Below are positions 43,691-52,143 of a stretch of DNA of 64,000 nucleotides, piece after piece. This DNA comes from Rhizobium sp. ARZ01 (lineage in GTDB: Bacteria; Pseudomonadota; Alphaproteobacteria; Rhizobiales; Rhizobiaceae), in the NCBI RefSeq assembly GCF_014851675.1, contig NZ_JACVAE010000005.1:248001-312000 (forward strand). The letters run 5' to 3'. Within the stretch, counting starts at the first letter, position 1. Each line of letters begins with the position of its first letter. The position numbers and the translations under genes were made by a program. Below the pieces are notes generated by a model. That model saw only the letters and a list, made by a program, of their open reading frames with translations, was not told the DNA's origin and searched no databases.

Positions 43691-44285
43691 TTAGAGTGGA
43701 TGTGGGCGGCAAGGTACACCACAGGCGCATTCAAGGGCATCTCGGTCCCACCTGCCGAGGGAGGCTGCAGCCTCGTATGTACTTTGCAGGAACGCCATGA
43801 GGGTCGCCTCGGGATCAGGTGCAGTGCGCATGGCATCGTAGGGCAATAGAAATTCGCCCAGCTCCTGAGAAAAGATCGCCTCGGCTGGCTCGACAGTTGC
43901 CGAAGCAAAGCCCATCGGCGCTGGATAGGCATAGGAGTAGAAGGCCGCATATTCGATCGGCCCACCGCCGGGCCAGAAGCCGGCGCTGCTCACCTCATGC
44001 GAATAGGCTTCGCGGGCGATCGCATCGGACAAGCGTGGAATGCCGCCCGGATGTAGCGGCGCTGGCCTACCGGAAAATCGCGTCACCGCCAGATCAAAAC
44101 TGCCCCAGAAGAAGTGCACCGGGCTGGCCTTACCGAGGAAGCCGGTACGGAAGCGCGAAAAGACCGCGTGTGTCGACAGCAGAATGCGCCAGAAACGGTT
44201 GGCGTGCTCAGGAACAATACGTGGGTGGACGTTGTCTTTGTCGAATGAAGTGCCGTCGGCGATTTCGCATGGGAGGGTCGTGATC
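43691..44285 (-). pseudogene. DUF5996 family protein, 5'-truncated
   Basis: 'LPCEIADGTSFDKDNVHPR', 'HANRFWRILLSTHAVFSRFR', 'FLGKASPVHFFWGSFDLAVT' and 'EYAAFYSYAYPAPMGF' mark the DUF5996 family. The frame is open to about 44285 but the first ~80 residues of the family are absent. The break coincides with the truncated start of the OB-fold gene on the other strand. Confidence 0.7.
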
Positions 44286-44620
44286 GGCGTGTCGAGCCCG
44301 TTCTGGCAGGCGACAGCGAAAGGCAGACTAGTCCTGCCTTTCTGTCAGGATTGCCGCCAATATCACTGGTATCCACGCGCCGTCTGCCCGCATTGCCACG
44401 GACAGAACCTGCACTGGAGGCACTCTGACGGTTACGGGATTATCCATAGCTTGGCCGTGATGTACCGACTTTCCCCTCCCAAGGCTGCCGCCATTGTCCA
44501 ACTGGACGAGGGTATCTGCGTCTACACGGTCATCCGTGACGCCGAGGCGGGGGCCCTGAGCATCGGGCAACTTTCGCGCCCGCTTCGTCGGCAAGTGCCG
44601 CGTTGGTATTCAGGACGCTG
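44265..44620 (+). pseudogene. Zn-ribbon/OB-fold (DUF35) acyl-CoA-associated protein, both ends damaged
   Basis: 'SPFWQATAKGRLVLPFCQDC' with the zinc ribbon C..C....YP...C..C ('CQDCRQYHWYPRAVCPHC') and the OB-fold strands ('YGIIHSLAVMYRL', 'AAIVQLDEGICVYTVI') are typical of DUF35 partners of thiolases. The start is missing, and after 'GALSIG' a frameshift leads into another frame with 'RARFVGKCRVG'. Confidence 0.7.
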
Positions 44621-44875
44621 ATGGAAGAATGAGCACTCAAGGTGCTAGAATTACCGATCCTACTCCGGGGCGCGACCTTCGAGGTCAAGGGACAGTTCCG
44701 CTAGGAAGGTCGGCTTACAGAGAACGGACTATGGTCTGATCTCAAAAATGGCGTCAATCCCCACCGCGAATCCGCACGGCAAGGAGCCCGCGCCGAGTGC
44801 GGTGCGCTCATTACGGCCGGACTCGCCCAGCGCTTCGACCGGAAAATCCGAAGCAGTGCGCCCTGCGGGAATGTT

Positions 44876-45142
44876 TCAGAGGAGCGGGCCTTTGCCCTGT
44901 CCATCGAGCAGCCAAGCTATCTTGACCTGTAGAATACGGGCCAGCATGTCGAGGCGGTTGGCTCTCGGCTCGGAGCGGTCGTTTTCCCAGTTTGTCCAGG
45001 TCTCGACGGTGACACCGGCGATGGCGGAAATCTGCTCGACGGAAAGGCCGACCGCATCGCGGGACAGTGAAATCCGGCCGCCGATCGTGTCGTCGGTGGT
45101 ATCGACTGCAGCGCGCGGTGCAAGGGTGGTGTCTTTCAGCAT
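44876..45142 (-). CDS. XRE-family helix-turn-helix regulator
   Basis: 88 residues with the HTH 'LSRDAVGLSVEQISAIAGVTVETWTNWENDRSEPRANRLDMLARIL'. This compact Cro/CI-type regulator fits those placed next to glycine-betaine transporter genes; it lies just downstream of the transporter and in its direction (76-base gap). It could regulate that operon. The start ATG at 45142 lacks a strong ribosome site. Confidence 0.85.
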   Translation of the reverse strand: MLKDTTLAPRAAVDTTDDTIGGRISLSRDAVGLSVEQISAIAGVTVETWTNWENDRSEPRANRLDMLARILQVKIAWLLDGQGKGPLL

Positions 45143-45217
45143 GCCGATGCTCCTGTTTCGTTTGAAGGGCGCCCCTCGGACGTGCCGCGGAGCGTTAAGG
45201 GTACTTTGGGACGCTAC

Positions 45218-46093
45218 TTAGCCGTCGTCCCTGGCCAGCCAGGCCTTGATCTGCTCGGGATGGTCGGCGATGTATTTGTCGACGGCCTCATCGTAGGAGG
45301 CTTCCTGCGCGCTGAACATCGCGGCCTCGAGATCACCGATCGGCAGCTTCATACGCGACAGGAAGCCGGCGACCTCGGGATTGTCCTTCTCGAAATCCTT
45401 TTGCGCGAGGACGTTCACATGCTCGGCCTTGCCGAGCGCGCCCTTCGGGTCGTCGATGTAGCGCAGCTCGTACTTGCCGAACATCCAGTGGGGGCTCCAG
45501 GACGTGGCGACGAACCAGTCCTCCTTTCGGATGGCCCGGTCAACCGTCGTCAGCATGCCGGCTTCGCTGGAGATCTGAAGCTTGTATCCATCGAGCGCGT
45601 ACTCCTTGACGGCCTTTTCGGACAGGCGCGTGAGCCCGGCGCCCGGATCGATGCCTTCGATACGGCCTCTCAGCTTTTGCTTCACATCGTCCTTTTTCAG
45701 GTCCTCGATGGAGGCGATGGCGTCCTCGGGGATGTACTTGGGCACAACCCAGCCAAGCTTCGCCCCGTCATAGACGGTGCCGAGTGTTGTCACCTTGTCC
45801 TTCACCTTGGCGAAGTAATCAGCATGGGTCTCCGGCAGCCAAGCCATCATCATGGCGTCCAGGTCACCGCGGCCAACGCCCTGATAGAGCGGCGCGACGT
45901 CGGTCTGGACCAGGTCGACCTCCTGGCCGAGTTCATCCTTGATCAGTTTTGCAGCAAGCTTGGTCACGAATTCGGCATCGGACCAGGCCGCCCAGCCGAT
46001 CTTCACCGGCGTCTTTTCTTCCGCCAGCACCGTGCTGAAGGTGCCGACCGAAATTCCGGCTGCAAGGCCCATGGTAATGAGGGTTTTGAACAT
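45218..46093 (-). CDS. Glycine-betaine/choline-type ABC transporter, substrate-binding protein
   Basis: 291 residues. The signal peptide ends 'STVLAEEK', and the OpuAC-type fold shows 'VKIGWAAWSDAEFVTKLAAKLI', 'GDLDAMMMAWLPETHADYF' and 'FVATSWSPHWMFGKYELRYIDDP'. The Trp residues in 'WAAW' and 'SWSPHW' are candidates for the aromatic box that grips quaternary amines. AAGGAG precedes the ATG at 46093, which is chosen over 46120. Last of three transporter genes. Confidence 0.9.
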   Translation of the reverse strand: MFKTLITMGLAAGISVGTFSTVLAEEKTPVKIGWAAWSDAEFVTKLAAKLIKDELGQEVDLVQTDVAPLYQGVGRGDLDAMMMAWLPETHADYFAKVKDKVTTLGTVYDGAKLGWVVPKYIPEDAIASIEDLKKDDVKQKLRGRIEGIDPGAGLTRLSEKAVKEYALDGYKLQISSEAGMLTTVDRAIRKEDWFVATSWSPHWMFGKYELRYIDDPKGALGKAEHVNVLAQKDFEKDNPEVAGFLSRMKLPIGDLEAAMFSAQEASYDEAVDKYIADHPEQIKAWLARDDG

Positions 46094-46165
46094 GGTTGCT
46101 CCTTTTTGAAAGGTTCGCATTCGGCGACCTGAAGGCCGCCATGTTGGGCGCAGGCTCCGCAGCCT

Positions 46166-47053
46166 TCAGACCATGGCGGCGGCCGAAGCCGCGGGTTCTT
46201 GCGCCGGTCGACGGAAGAGGCTGCGCCTGCCTCTGGCGCGTTTCCTTCCGAAGCTTTGGGTGGTCCGGTCGAGGATCACCGCAAGGATGACGACTGTGAT
46301 CCCTCCCTCGAAGCCGGTGCCGACATCGAGGCGCTGGATACCGGTCAGCACCGTGTTGCCAATGCCACCAGCGCCGATCATCGAAGCGATCACCACCATG
46401 GAGAGCGACAGCATGATTGTCTGGTTGATGCCGGCCATGATGGAGGGCAGTGCATTGGGCAGTTGCACCTTGAAGAGCAGCTGGGCTGCGGTGCAGCCGA
46501 AGGCGTTGCCCGCCTCGATGAACTCCGCATGCACCTGGCGGAGGCCGAGATTGGTAAGGCGTACGACCGGCGGCATCGAGAAGATGACGGTCGCAATCGT
46601 GCCGGGCACCGCGCCGAGGCCGAAGAACATTGCTGCCGGAATCAGGTAGACGAATGCGGGCATGGTCTGCATGAGGTCGAGCACGGGCCGGACGACGGCT
46701 GCGACGCGATCGCTGCGCGCCATGGCGATGCCGAGCGGCAGGCCGATCAACATGGCTACAAGCGTCGAGGCGAGAACCAGCGACAGAGTCTCCATCATGT
46801 CGGACCACAGGCCCATGTGATTGACAAGCCAGAGCGAGAGGGCCGTGAAGCCCGCAAAGCCAAAGCCGACTCGCCACAGCGAAAGCAGGACGAGGATCGC
46901 AAGGCCTAGTGGCATCGGCGTTGCCGTGAGCGCTGCCTGGATTCCGTTCGTCACCGTGCCGATGGTCGCGGCTATGACGTCGAGCAGCGGGGCGAAATTG
47001 TCGAGGACGTAGTTGACGGCGCTGTCGACGCCGTCACCGATATCGAACGTCAT
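46166..47053 (-). CDS. Glycine-betaine/choline-type ABC transporter, permease
   Basis: 295 residues with six or seven membrane spans. The ProW/OpuAB core is evident: 'GLPLGIAMARSDRVAAVVRPVLDLMQTMPAFVYLIPAAMFFG', 'VRLTNLGLRQVHAEFIEAGNAFG' and 'INQTIMLSLSMVVIASMIGAGGIG'. The region 'NALPSIMAG' is the contact loop for the ATPase. It follows the ATPase gene by 24 bases. Confidence 0.92.
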   Translation of the reverse strand: MTFDIGDGVDSAVNYVLDNFAPLLDVIAATIGTVTNGIQAALTATPMPLGLAILVLLSLWRVGFGFAGFTALSLWLVNHMGLWSDMMETLSLVLASTLVAMLIGLPLGIAMARSDRVAAVVRPVLDLMQTMPAFVYLIPAAMFFGLGAVPGTIATVIFSMPPVVRLTNLGLRQVHAEFIEAGNAFGCTAAQLLFKVQLPNALPSIMAGINQTIMLSLSMVVIASMIGAGGIGNTVLTGIQRLDVGTGFEGGITVVILAVILDRTTQSFGRKRARGRRSLFRRPAQEPAASAAAMV

Positions 47054-47077
47054 GGAATTGTCTCCGAGCGGGTTGGA

Positions 47078-48310
47078 TCAGGCGGTGCGATCGAGCGTTT
47101 CGAGAAGTGCGGACTTGCTGATGGAGCCGAGGTAGCGGTTCGCTTCGTCGACGACCGGGACGGGAAAGGCGCTCGCTGCGACCTTGCCGAGGACGTTGGA
47201 CAGGCTCTCCGACGCGGCGATCGGCTGGATATCCGGCAGGAAGGCCCGCTTGTAGAGATTGCAGGCGCCGTTGCGCGTGTTTTCGATCAGCGAACTGCGA
47301 CTGACCATGCCGTGATAGGTCTTGTCACGGCCGAGGATGATGGCGACATCACGGTCGTAGTGTTCCATGCGCTCCAGTGCCGCGGCGGCGGAAACACCCT
47401 GGCGCTCGATGATCGTCACCTGCGTCTTGCGGGCGACGTCGCCGGCGCGGAAGACCTGTGAAACGTCGACATTACGGAAGAACGACCGCACGTAGTCGTT
47501 GGCAGGTTTGAGCACGATCTCATCGGGCGTGCCTACCTGCACCACCGCACCATTCTGCATGATGCAGATGCGGTCGCCAATGCGCATGGCTTCATCGAGG
47601 TCGTGGCTGACAAAGACGATAGTGCGACTGTGCTCTGTCTGCAGGCGCACCAACTCATCCTGCATCTCCGTTCGGATGAGTGGGTCGAGCGCGGAAAAGG
47701 CCTCGTCCATCAAAAGCACGGTCGGTTTGCTGGCGAGTGCTCGCGCAAGACCCACACGCTGTTTCATGCCGCCGGAGAGCTGGTCGATGCGGCTACGATC
47801 GTAGCCTTCCAGCCCCACGGCCAGTAATGCCGTGCGGGCGCGCTGCTTGCGCTGCTCCTCGCCAATGCCGGCAACTTCAAGGCCGAAGGAGACATTGTCG
47901 ATGACGGTGCGATTGGGCAGAAGCGCGAAGGACTGGAAGACCATGCTGATGTCGCGGCGGCGGAGCGCAATCAATTCACTTCGCGGCATGCGGGTCACGT
48001 CGCGGCCATCGATCTCGATCGCCCCGGAGGTAGGCTCGATCAGGCGGTTGATAAGCCGCAGCATGGTCGATTTGCCGGAGCCTGAAAGCCCCATAATGAC
48101 GAATATTTCGCCCGCACAGATGTCGAAGGTGGCGTTGTCGACGCCGATTGTGCAGCCGGTGGTGGCGTGGATTTCCGCCTTGGTCTTGCCGGCCTTGAGA
48201 AATTCGAGGGTCTTGTCCGGCCGATCGCCGTAGACCTTGAAGACGTTCCTGATACTGATCTTGGCCGGGCGCTCGTTTGCCGGAAGATCGATCTCAGTCG
48301 CACATGCCAT
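47078..48310 (-). CDS. Glycine-betaine/choline-type ABC transporter, ATP-binding protein with CBS domains
   Basis: 410 residues. 'KISIRNVFKVYGDRPDKTLEFLKAGKTKAEI' is the ProV-type N-terminal extension. Walker A is 'GLSGSGKS', the signature is 'LSGGMKQR', and Walker B is 'LLMDEAFSALDPLIR'. Tandem CBS domains follow (about 285-410), which in relatives sense ionic strength or nucleotides and gate uptake under osmotic stress. The start at 48310 fits family length. First gene of the operon. Confidence 0.93.
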   Translation of the reverse strand: MACATEIDLPANERPAKISIRNVFKVYGDRPDKTLEFLKAGKTKAEIHATTGCTIGVDNATFDICAGEIFVIMGLSGSGKSTMLRLINRLIEPTSGAIEIDGRDVTRMPRSELIALRRRDISMVFQSFALLPNRTVIDNVSFGLEVAGIGEEQRKQRARTALLAVGLEGYDRSRIDQLSGGMKQRVGLARALASKPTVLLMDEAFSALDPLIRTEMQDELVRLQTEHSRTIVFVSHDLDEAMRIGDRICIMQNGAVVQVGTPDEIVLKPANDYVRSFFRNVDVSQVFRAGDVARKTQVTIIERQGVSAAAALERMEHYDRDVAIILGRDKTYHGMVSRSSLIENTRNGACNLYKRAFLPDIQPIAASESLSNVLGKVAASAFPVPVVDEANRYLGSISKSALLETLDRTA

Positions 48311-48702
48311 ATTGTCTTGGGCCCAACTCCGGAAGCGGGGCACTCTCCTTTGTTCAGTCGTAAGCCGCTGTAGTAATCAGCAGAGACGCAGGTCGCGAGG
48401 ACTTCGCAAATACGACAGCGCGTCGTAATTTGGCCACCTTATGGCACGGCAAATCTCAAATGTCCACATTTGTGAAAAAATATTCCATCAACACGTGCAT
48501 TTTAGGGAGAAACCGGAATGGTCTTGCACAGAACTCATGGGCGCCCCTCGAGCACGTGCGAAGCGGCGCGCTGCGGCCACATCAAATTGCGGCGCCGTTT
48601 CGCCACTTCCCCGTCGGCTTGCAAGTTATCGGAAAATGTCAAGATTCCGGCGCGATAGCGCCGGGTCTGCTTAGGGGGAGCATTTGCGGGACGGAGGAAA
48701 CC
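48311..48702. other. Promoter-bearing gap upstream of the betaine transporter
   Basis: No gene seen. The sequence becomes AT-richer between about 48415 and 48515, where the leftward promoter of the transporter operon probably lies. No operator repeat stands out. Confidence 0.35.
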
Positions 48703-49131
48703 CTATGAACCCCGGCTAGATTCAAGCACCACATATTCGTGATCCTCTGCGACACCCCTTCCGATGGGTCTAAAGCCATTGTCACGGTAAAATGCCAGAG
48801 CAGCCTCATTGAGGGAAACACACTTCAACCGGTAAGGTTTGGTATACCAACCGGGCAGCGCATGAAGGAGCATCCGTCCGATACCTCGACGTACGAACTG
48901 CGGATGAACGTGTAGATGATGGATGAAGTCGTCTGGCTCCCAAACCGAAATGAATCCGATCAGGCGTTGGCCATCGAGAGCCACCAACTGCCATTCACCG
49001 TCGGTCTGGCTGTCATAATCAAGGAGGGTGCGCGTCGATGGCAGTTCCCAATTGAACGCCAACTGTCGCGACTGCAGAAACAGTTCGCGAAGGGCTGGCA
49101 GATCAAACGGTATGGATAGGCGAATTATCAT
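48703..49131 (-). CDS. GNAT-family N-acetyltransferase
   Basis: 142 residues. The acetyl-CoA motif is 'HLHVHPQFVRRGIGRMLLHAL', with a preceding strand 'LIGFISVWEPDDFIHHL' and an ending 'CVSLNEAALAFYRDNGFRPIGRGV'. Substrate unknown. Similar small GNATs acetylate amines or antibiotics. Single gene, not linked to its neighbours. Confidence 0.9.
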   Translation of the reverse strand: MIIRLSIPFDLPALRELFLQSRQLAFNWELPSTRTLLDYDSQTDGEWQLVALDGQRLIGFISVWEPDDFIHHLHVHPQFVRRGIGRMLLHALPGWYTKPYRLKCVSLNEAALAFYRDNGFRPIGRGVAEDHEYVVLESSRGS

Positions 49132-49550
49132 GAATGTAACTGCCAGGGCTCGATGCGGGAAGCAACGCCATCTTAAAATACTGCCTGGTCCTAAGCAACA
49201 AACTCCCCGCTTAATGCGGATTGTGACGTTCAGCTTTTATCGGTGCAGAATGTTCAGAGTGGTAGGGGTCGTTTGCGGGAGGGGAGAACCCCTACACCAA
49301 GGCCGCAGCCTCGGCTAACGCCGCCATTGCCCGTATCGTTGACAGAAGTCGGTCATGGCCCAACTGGCGAGACAACTCATCCCTGGCGGATTTCCATACG
49401 GGAAAGGCCTCTTGTCGAGAACGTGCTTCCCGCCGGTTGAACTTCTTTGCGACCCGCTGTTCGTTTCCGCGCAGGGTGCCTGTACCCGCGCGCGAGTGGA
49501 AGCCCGAAGCTGAAAACCGAAACGCCAGAGCGTAGCCCTGGCGTCTCGAC
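49132..49550. other. Gap with no supportable gene
   Basis: Open frames of up to 79 codons on both strands have no family features or ribosome sites. Confidence 0.4.
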
Positions 49551-51341
49551 TCATGCCACCAGACCTTTTGTCAGTTCCAGCGCCTGCCGCTCGAACAGTC
49601 GGCGGTAGATGCCGTCACTCAGCCGGATCAGAGCGTGGTGGTCGCCCTCTTCGATGATCGTCCCCTTGTCGAAGACCAGCAGTCGGTCGAGCGCCCGCAC
49701 CGTGGACAACCGGTGCGCAATCACCAGCGTGGTGCGGCCGTTCATCAGGCGCTCCATTGCCTGCTGTATCTGGACTTCGCTCTCGCTGTCGAGACTTGAG
49801 GTCGCCTCGTCCAGAATCAGCACCGGCGCATCCGCCAGGAAAGCACGGGCAATGGCGACACGCTGCCGCTCCCCGCCCGACAGCTTGACCCCGCGTTCGC
49901 CCACCATGGTTTCATACCCCTTGGGAAGATCCATGATGAAGTCGTGCGCGCTGGCCTGTTTGGCAGCCTGCTCGATTTCGCGCCGCGAGGCTTGCGGCCG
50001 ACCATAGGCGATGTTTTCCGCCAGCGTGCGGTGGAACAGGATTGGTTCCTGCTGGACGATGGCGATCTGGCCGCGAAGGCTCGACTGGCTGACTTGGGCG
50101 ATATCCTGCCCGTCGATGAGGATCGAACCCGCGTTCACGTCGTAGAGCCGCTGGATAAGCTTGACGAAGGTCGTTTTGCCCGAACCCGAGTGCCCCACCA
50201 GGCCCACCCGCTCGCCCGGCTTGATGGTTACCGAAAAATCCTCGTAAAGCGGGCTGGGATGCGCGCCATATTGGAAGGTAACGCGATCGAAGACGATCTG
50301 GCCCCTATCGATCTCGATGGGTGTGGCCTCTGGCCTGTCCTCGATGCCCAGCTGCATCTTGTCGAGGAGCACCAGCTCTTCCATGTCGTTGACGGCCCGC
50401 TGCAGATTTCGGATGTCCTGGCCGACATTGCGCAGATATCCCTGCAGGACGAAGAACATCGCCAACACGAAGGTGATGTCGCCCGGTGAAGCCAGCCCCT
50501 GCTGCCACATTAGGAGGCCGGTTCCCAGAATCCCCGCCTGCATGGAAACCATCATGAACCCCTGGATCGTGCCGCTCAATGTTCCGCGCTTCCACGTCCG
50601 TCGCGTGCGGCTGTCCCATCTGGCCAGCACGTGTCCCAGTCGCGCCTCTTCCCGGTCCTCGGCCCCGAAGGCTTTGACCACCGAATTGCAACCGATGGCA
50701 TCCGCCAGCGCGCCGCCGAGCTTGGTATCCCAGGCGTTGGCAAGCCTTGCCGCCGGCGAAACGAACCCCATGGAAAGCATCACCGTCACGCCGATATAGA
50801 TCAGCGATCCCGCGCCGACGATCAGCCCCATGATCGGCCAGTAGCTGCCCAGCACGACAGTTGCGCCCACCAGCATGACGACCGACGGCAGCAACGCGAC
50901 CAGTAGCAGGTCGTTGAGCGAGTCGAGCGCCCACATACCGCGAGTGATCTTGCGGACCGTCGAACCGGCAAAGCTGTTCGCGTGCCAATCGGTTGAGAAG
51001 CGCTGCACCTTGTGGAAGCCGTCATTTGTCACGTCCGCCATCGTGCGCAGCGTCAGCCTGATGATGCCGTTGAAGATGAACCAGCGCAAAGCCACGCTGG
51101 CCAAGCCCAGTATCACAACGATGACGAAGGCCTGCAGGGCACGATCGGCTGCATTGCCGCCCGCAATGGCGTCGACGATCTGGCCGGAAAACACCGGCAC
51201 CATCACTTCAGCCAGCGTGCTGGCAATCACCAACAGGATGATGATGCCAACCAGTCCGAACCGATGTCTCCAATGATGAAATACAAAGCCGAGCACGTTG
51301 CGATAGGCCTCGGCACGGAAATCGAGCTTCTTGCGAGTCAT
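49551..51341 (-). CDS. ABC exporter, fused permease/ATPase (MsbA/multidrug type)
   Basis: 596 residues. Six membrane helices in the first ~330 residues ('FGLVGIIILLVIASTLAEVMVP', 'VFSGQIVDAIAG') precede a nucleotide-binding domain. That domain has Walker A 'GHSGSGKTTFVKLIQRLYDV', signature 'LSGGERQRVAIARAFL', Walker B 'LILDEATSSLDSESE' and 'IAHRLSTV'. Half-transporters of this kind export lipids, drugs or peptides as homodimers. The start at 51341 ('MTRKKLDFRAEAYRNVLGF') is preferred to 51383, which adds unrelated residues. No membrane-fusion protein is adjacent. Confidence 0.93.
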   Translation of the reverse strand: MTRKKLDFRAEAYRNVLGFVFHHWRHRFGLVGIIILLVIASTLAEVMVPVFSGQIVDAIAGGNAADRALQAFVIVVILGLASVALRWFIFNGIIRLTLRTMADVTNDGFHKVQRFSTDWHANSFAGSTVRKITRGMWALDSLNDLLLVALLPSVVMLVGATVVLGSYWPIMGLIVGAGSLIYIGVTVMLSMGFVSPAARLANAWDTKLGGALADAIGCNSVVKAFGAEDREEARLGHVLARWDSRTRRTWKRGTLSGTIQGFMMVSMQAGILGTGLLMWQQGLASPGDITFVLAMFFVLQGYLRNVGQDIRNLQRAVNDMEELVLLDKMQLGIEDRPEATPIEIDRGQIVFDRVTFQYGAHPSPLYEDFSVTIKPGERVGLVGHSGSGKTTFVKLIQRLYDVNAGSILIDGQDIAQVSQSSLRGQIAIVQQEPILFHRTLAENIAYGRPQASRREIEQAAKQASAHDFIMDLPKGYETMVGERGVKLSGGERQRVAIARAFLADAPVLILDEATSSLDSESEVQIQQAMERLMNGRTTLVIAHRLSTVRALDRLLVFDKGTIIEEGDHHALIRLSDGIYRRLFERQALELTKGLVA

Positions 51342-51383
51342 TTTATCCAGTCTCGGCCCCGTGTTTCGGCGGCCGGTCCTCAA

Positions 51384-52143
51384 AATCGGGAGTTGAATGG
51401 CGCAGCCCGAGCGGAGACGAAATGATCCCGTCAGATCAATCAGGCTGTGAAGGAAGAGAAAGCCGCAGAACGCGCTCGCTCCAGGCGAGCCGCGAATGGA
51501 GATGACCTAGTGTCGGTTCATTCCACGCGGGAGGATTCTGATGAATGCTGGTGTCATGCAACGCCTCCCTTATGTTCGATCAAACGCAGTGAGCCTTTTG
51601 TACCGAACCTATTTGCCGTTGCCAACCAGGCAAATGCAACCTCACGGAGGGTGATGCGAAAACGACACAATTTTGAAACTGCGGGGGCTACGGCACGCGT
51701 GCCAATTCGGAGCAAGTGCGCACGCGACAGGTCGTCGACGTGCCCTGCCGCGCTTGACCTGTTAGCTAGGAACCCGGTCTGCACTACTACGACCCCACCA
51801 CCCCCGCGATGTGTCATGAAGCTCTTGGCCGCTCGTCGGCGTCATATACAACCCTTGTCAGTTACAAGCACTTTCGCTCTCCGCCATTGTGACCGCATGC
51901 GGTCTGGCTCTATTTCCGACAAAGATGAATTCAAGCTGCGCTGCTGCCCAAACGCTCCGACGGGTGCCACGCGACTTCCATGCAGATGCATGCCGCGGGT
52001 GGTCCACGGTCGAATCCTTTTCAAGATCGACACCCTAACGCCGTGCTGCCCGGATCAGGTGGCCGGTTTCGCACTCACTCGCACCGGAGAACGACGATGC
52101 TCCAGGGTTTTATCATCGCCGCTTTCCGGACGTTATGCCCAGT
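51384..52143. other. 760-base gap, no clear gene
   Basis: A 235-codon + frame covers it but shows no family features and no ribosome site. A tiny frame at 51541-51654 (37 codons) does have GGAGG before its ATG but encodes nothing recognisable. Confidence 0.4.
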
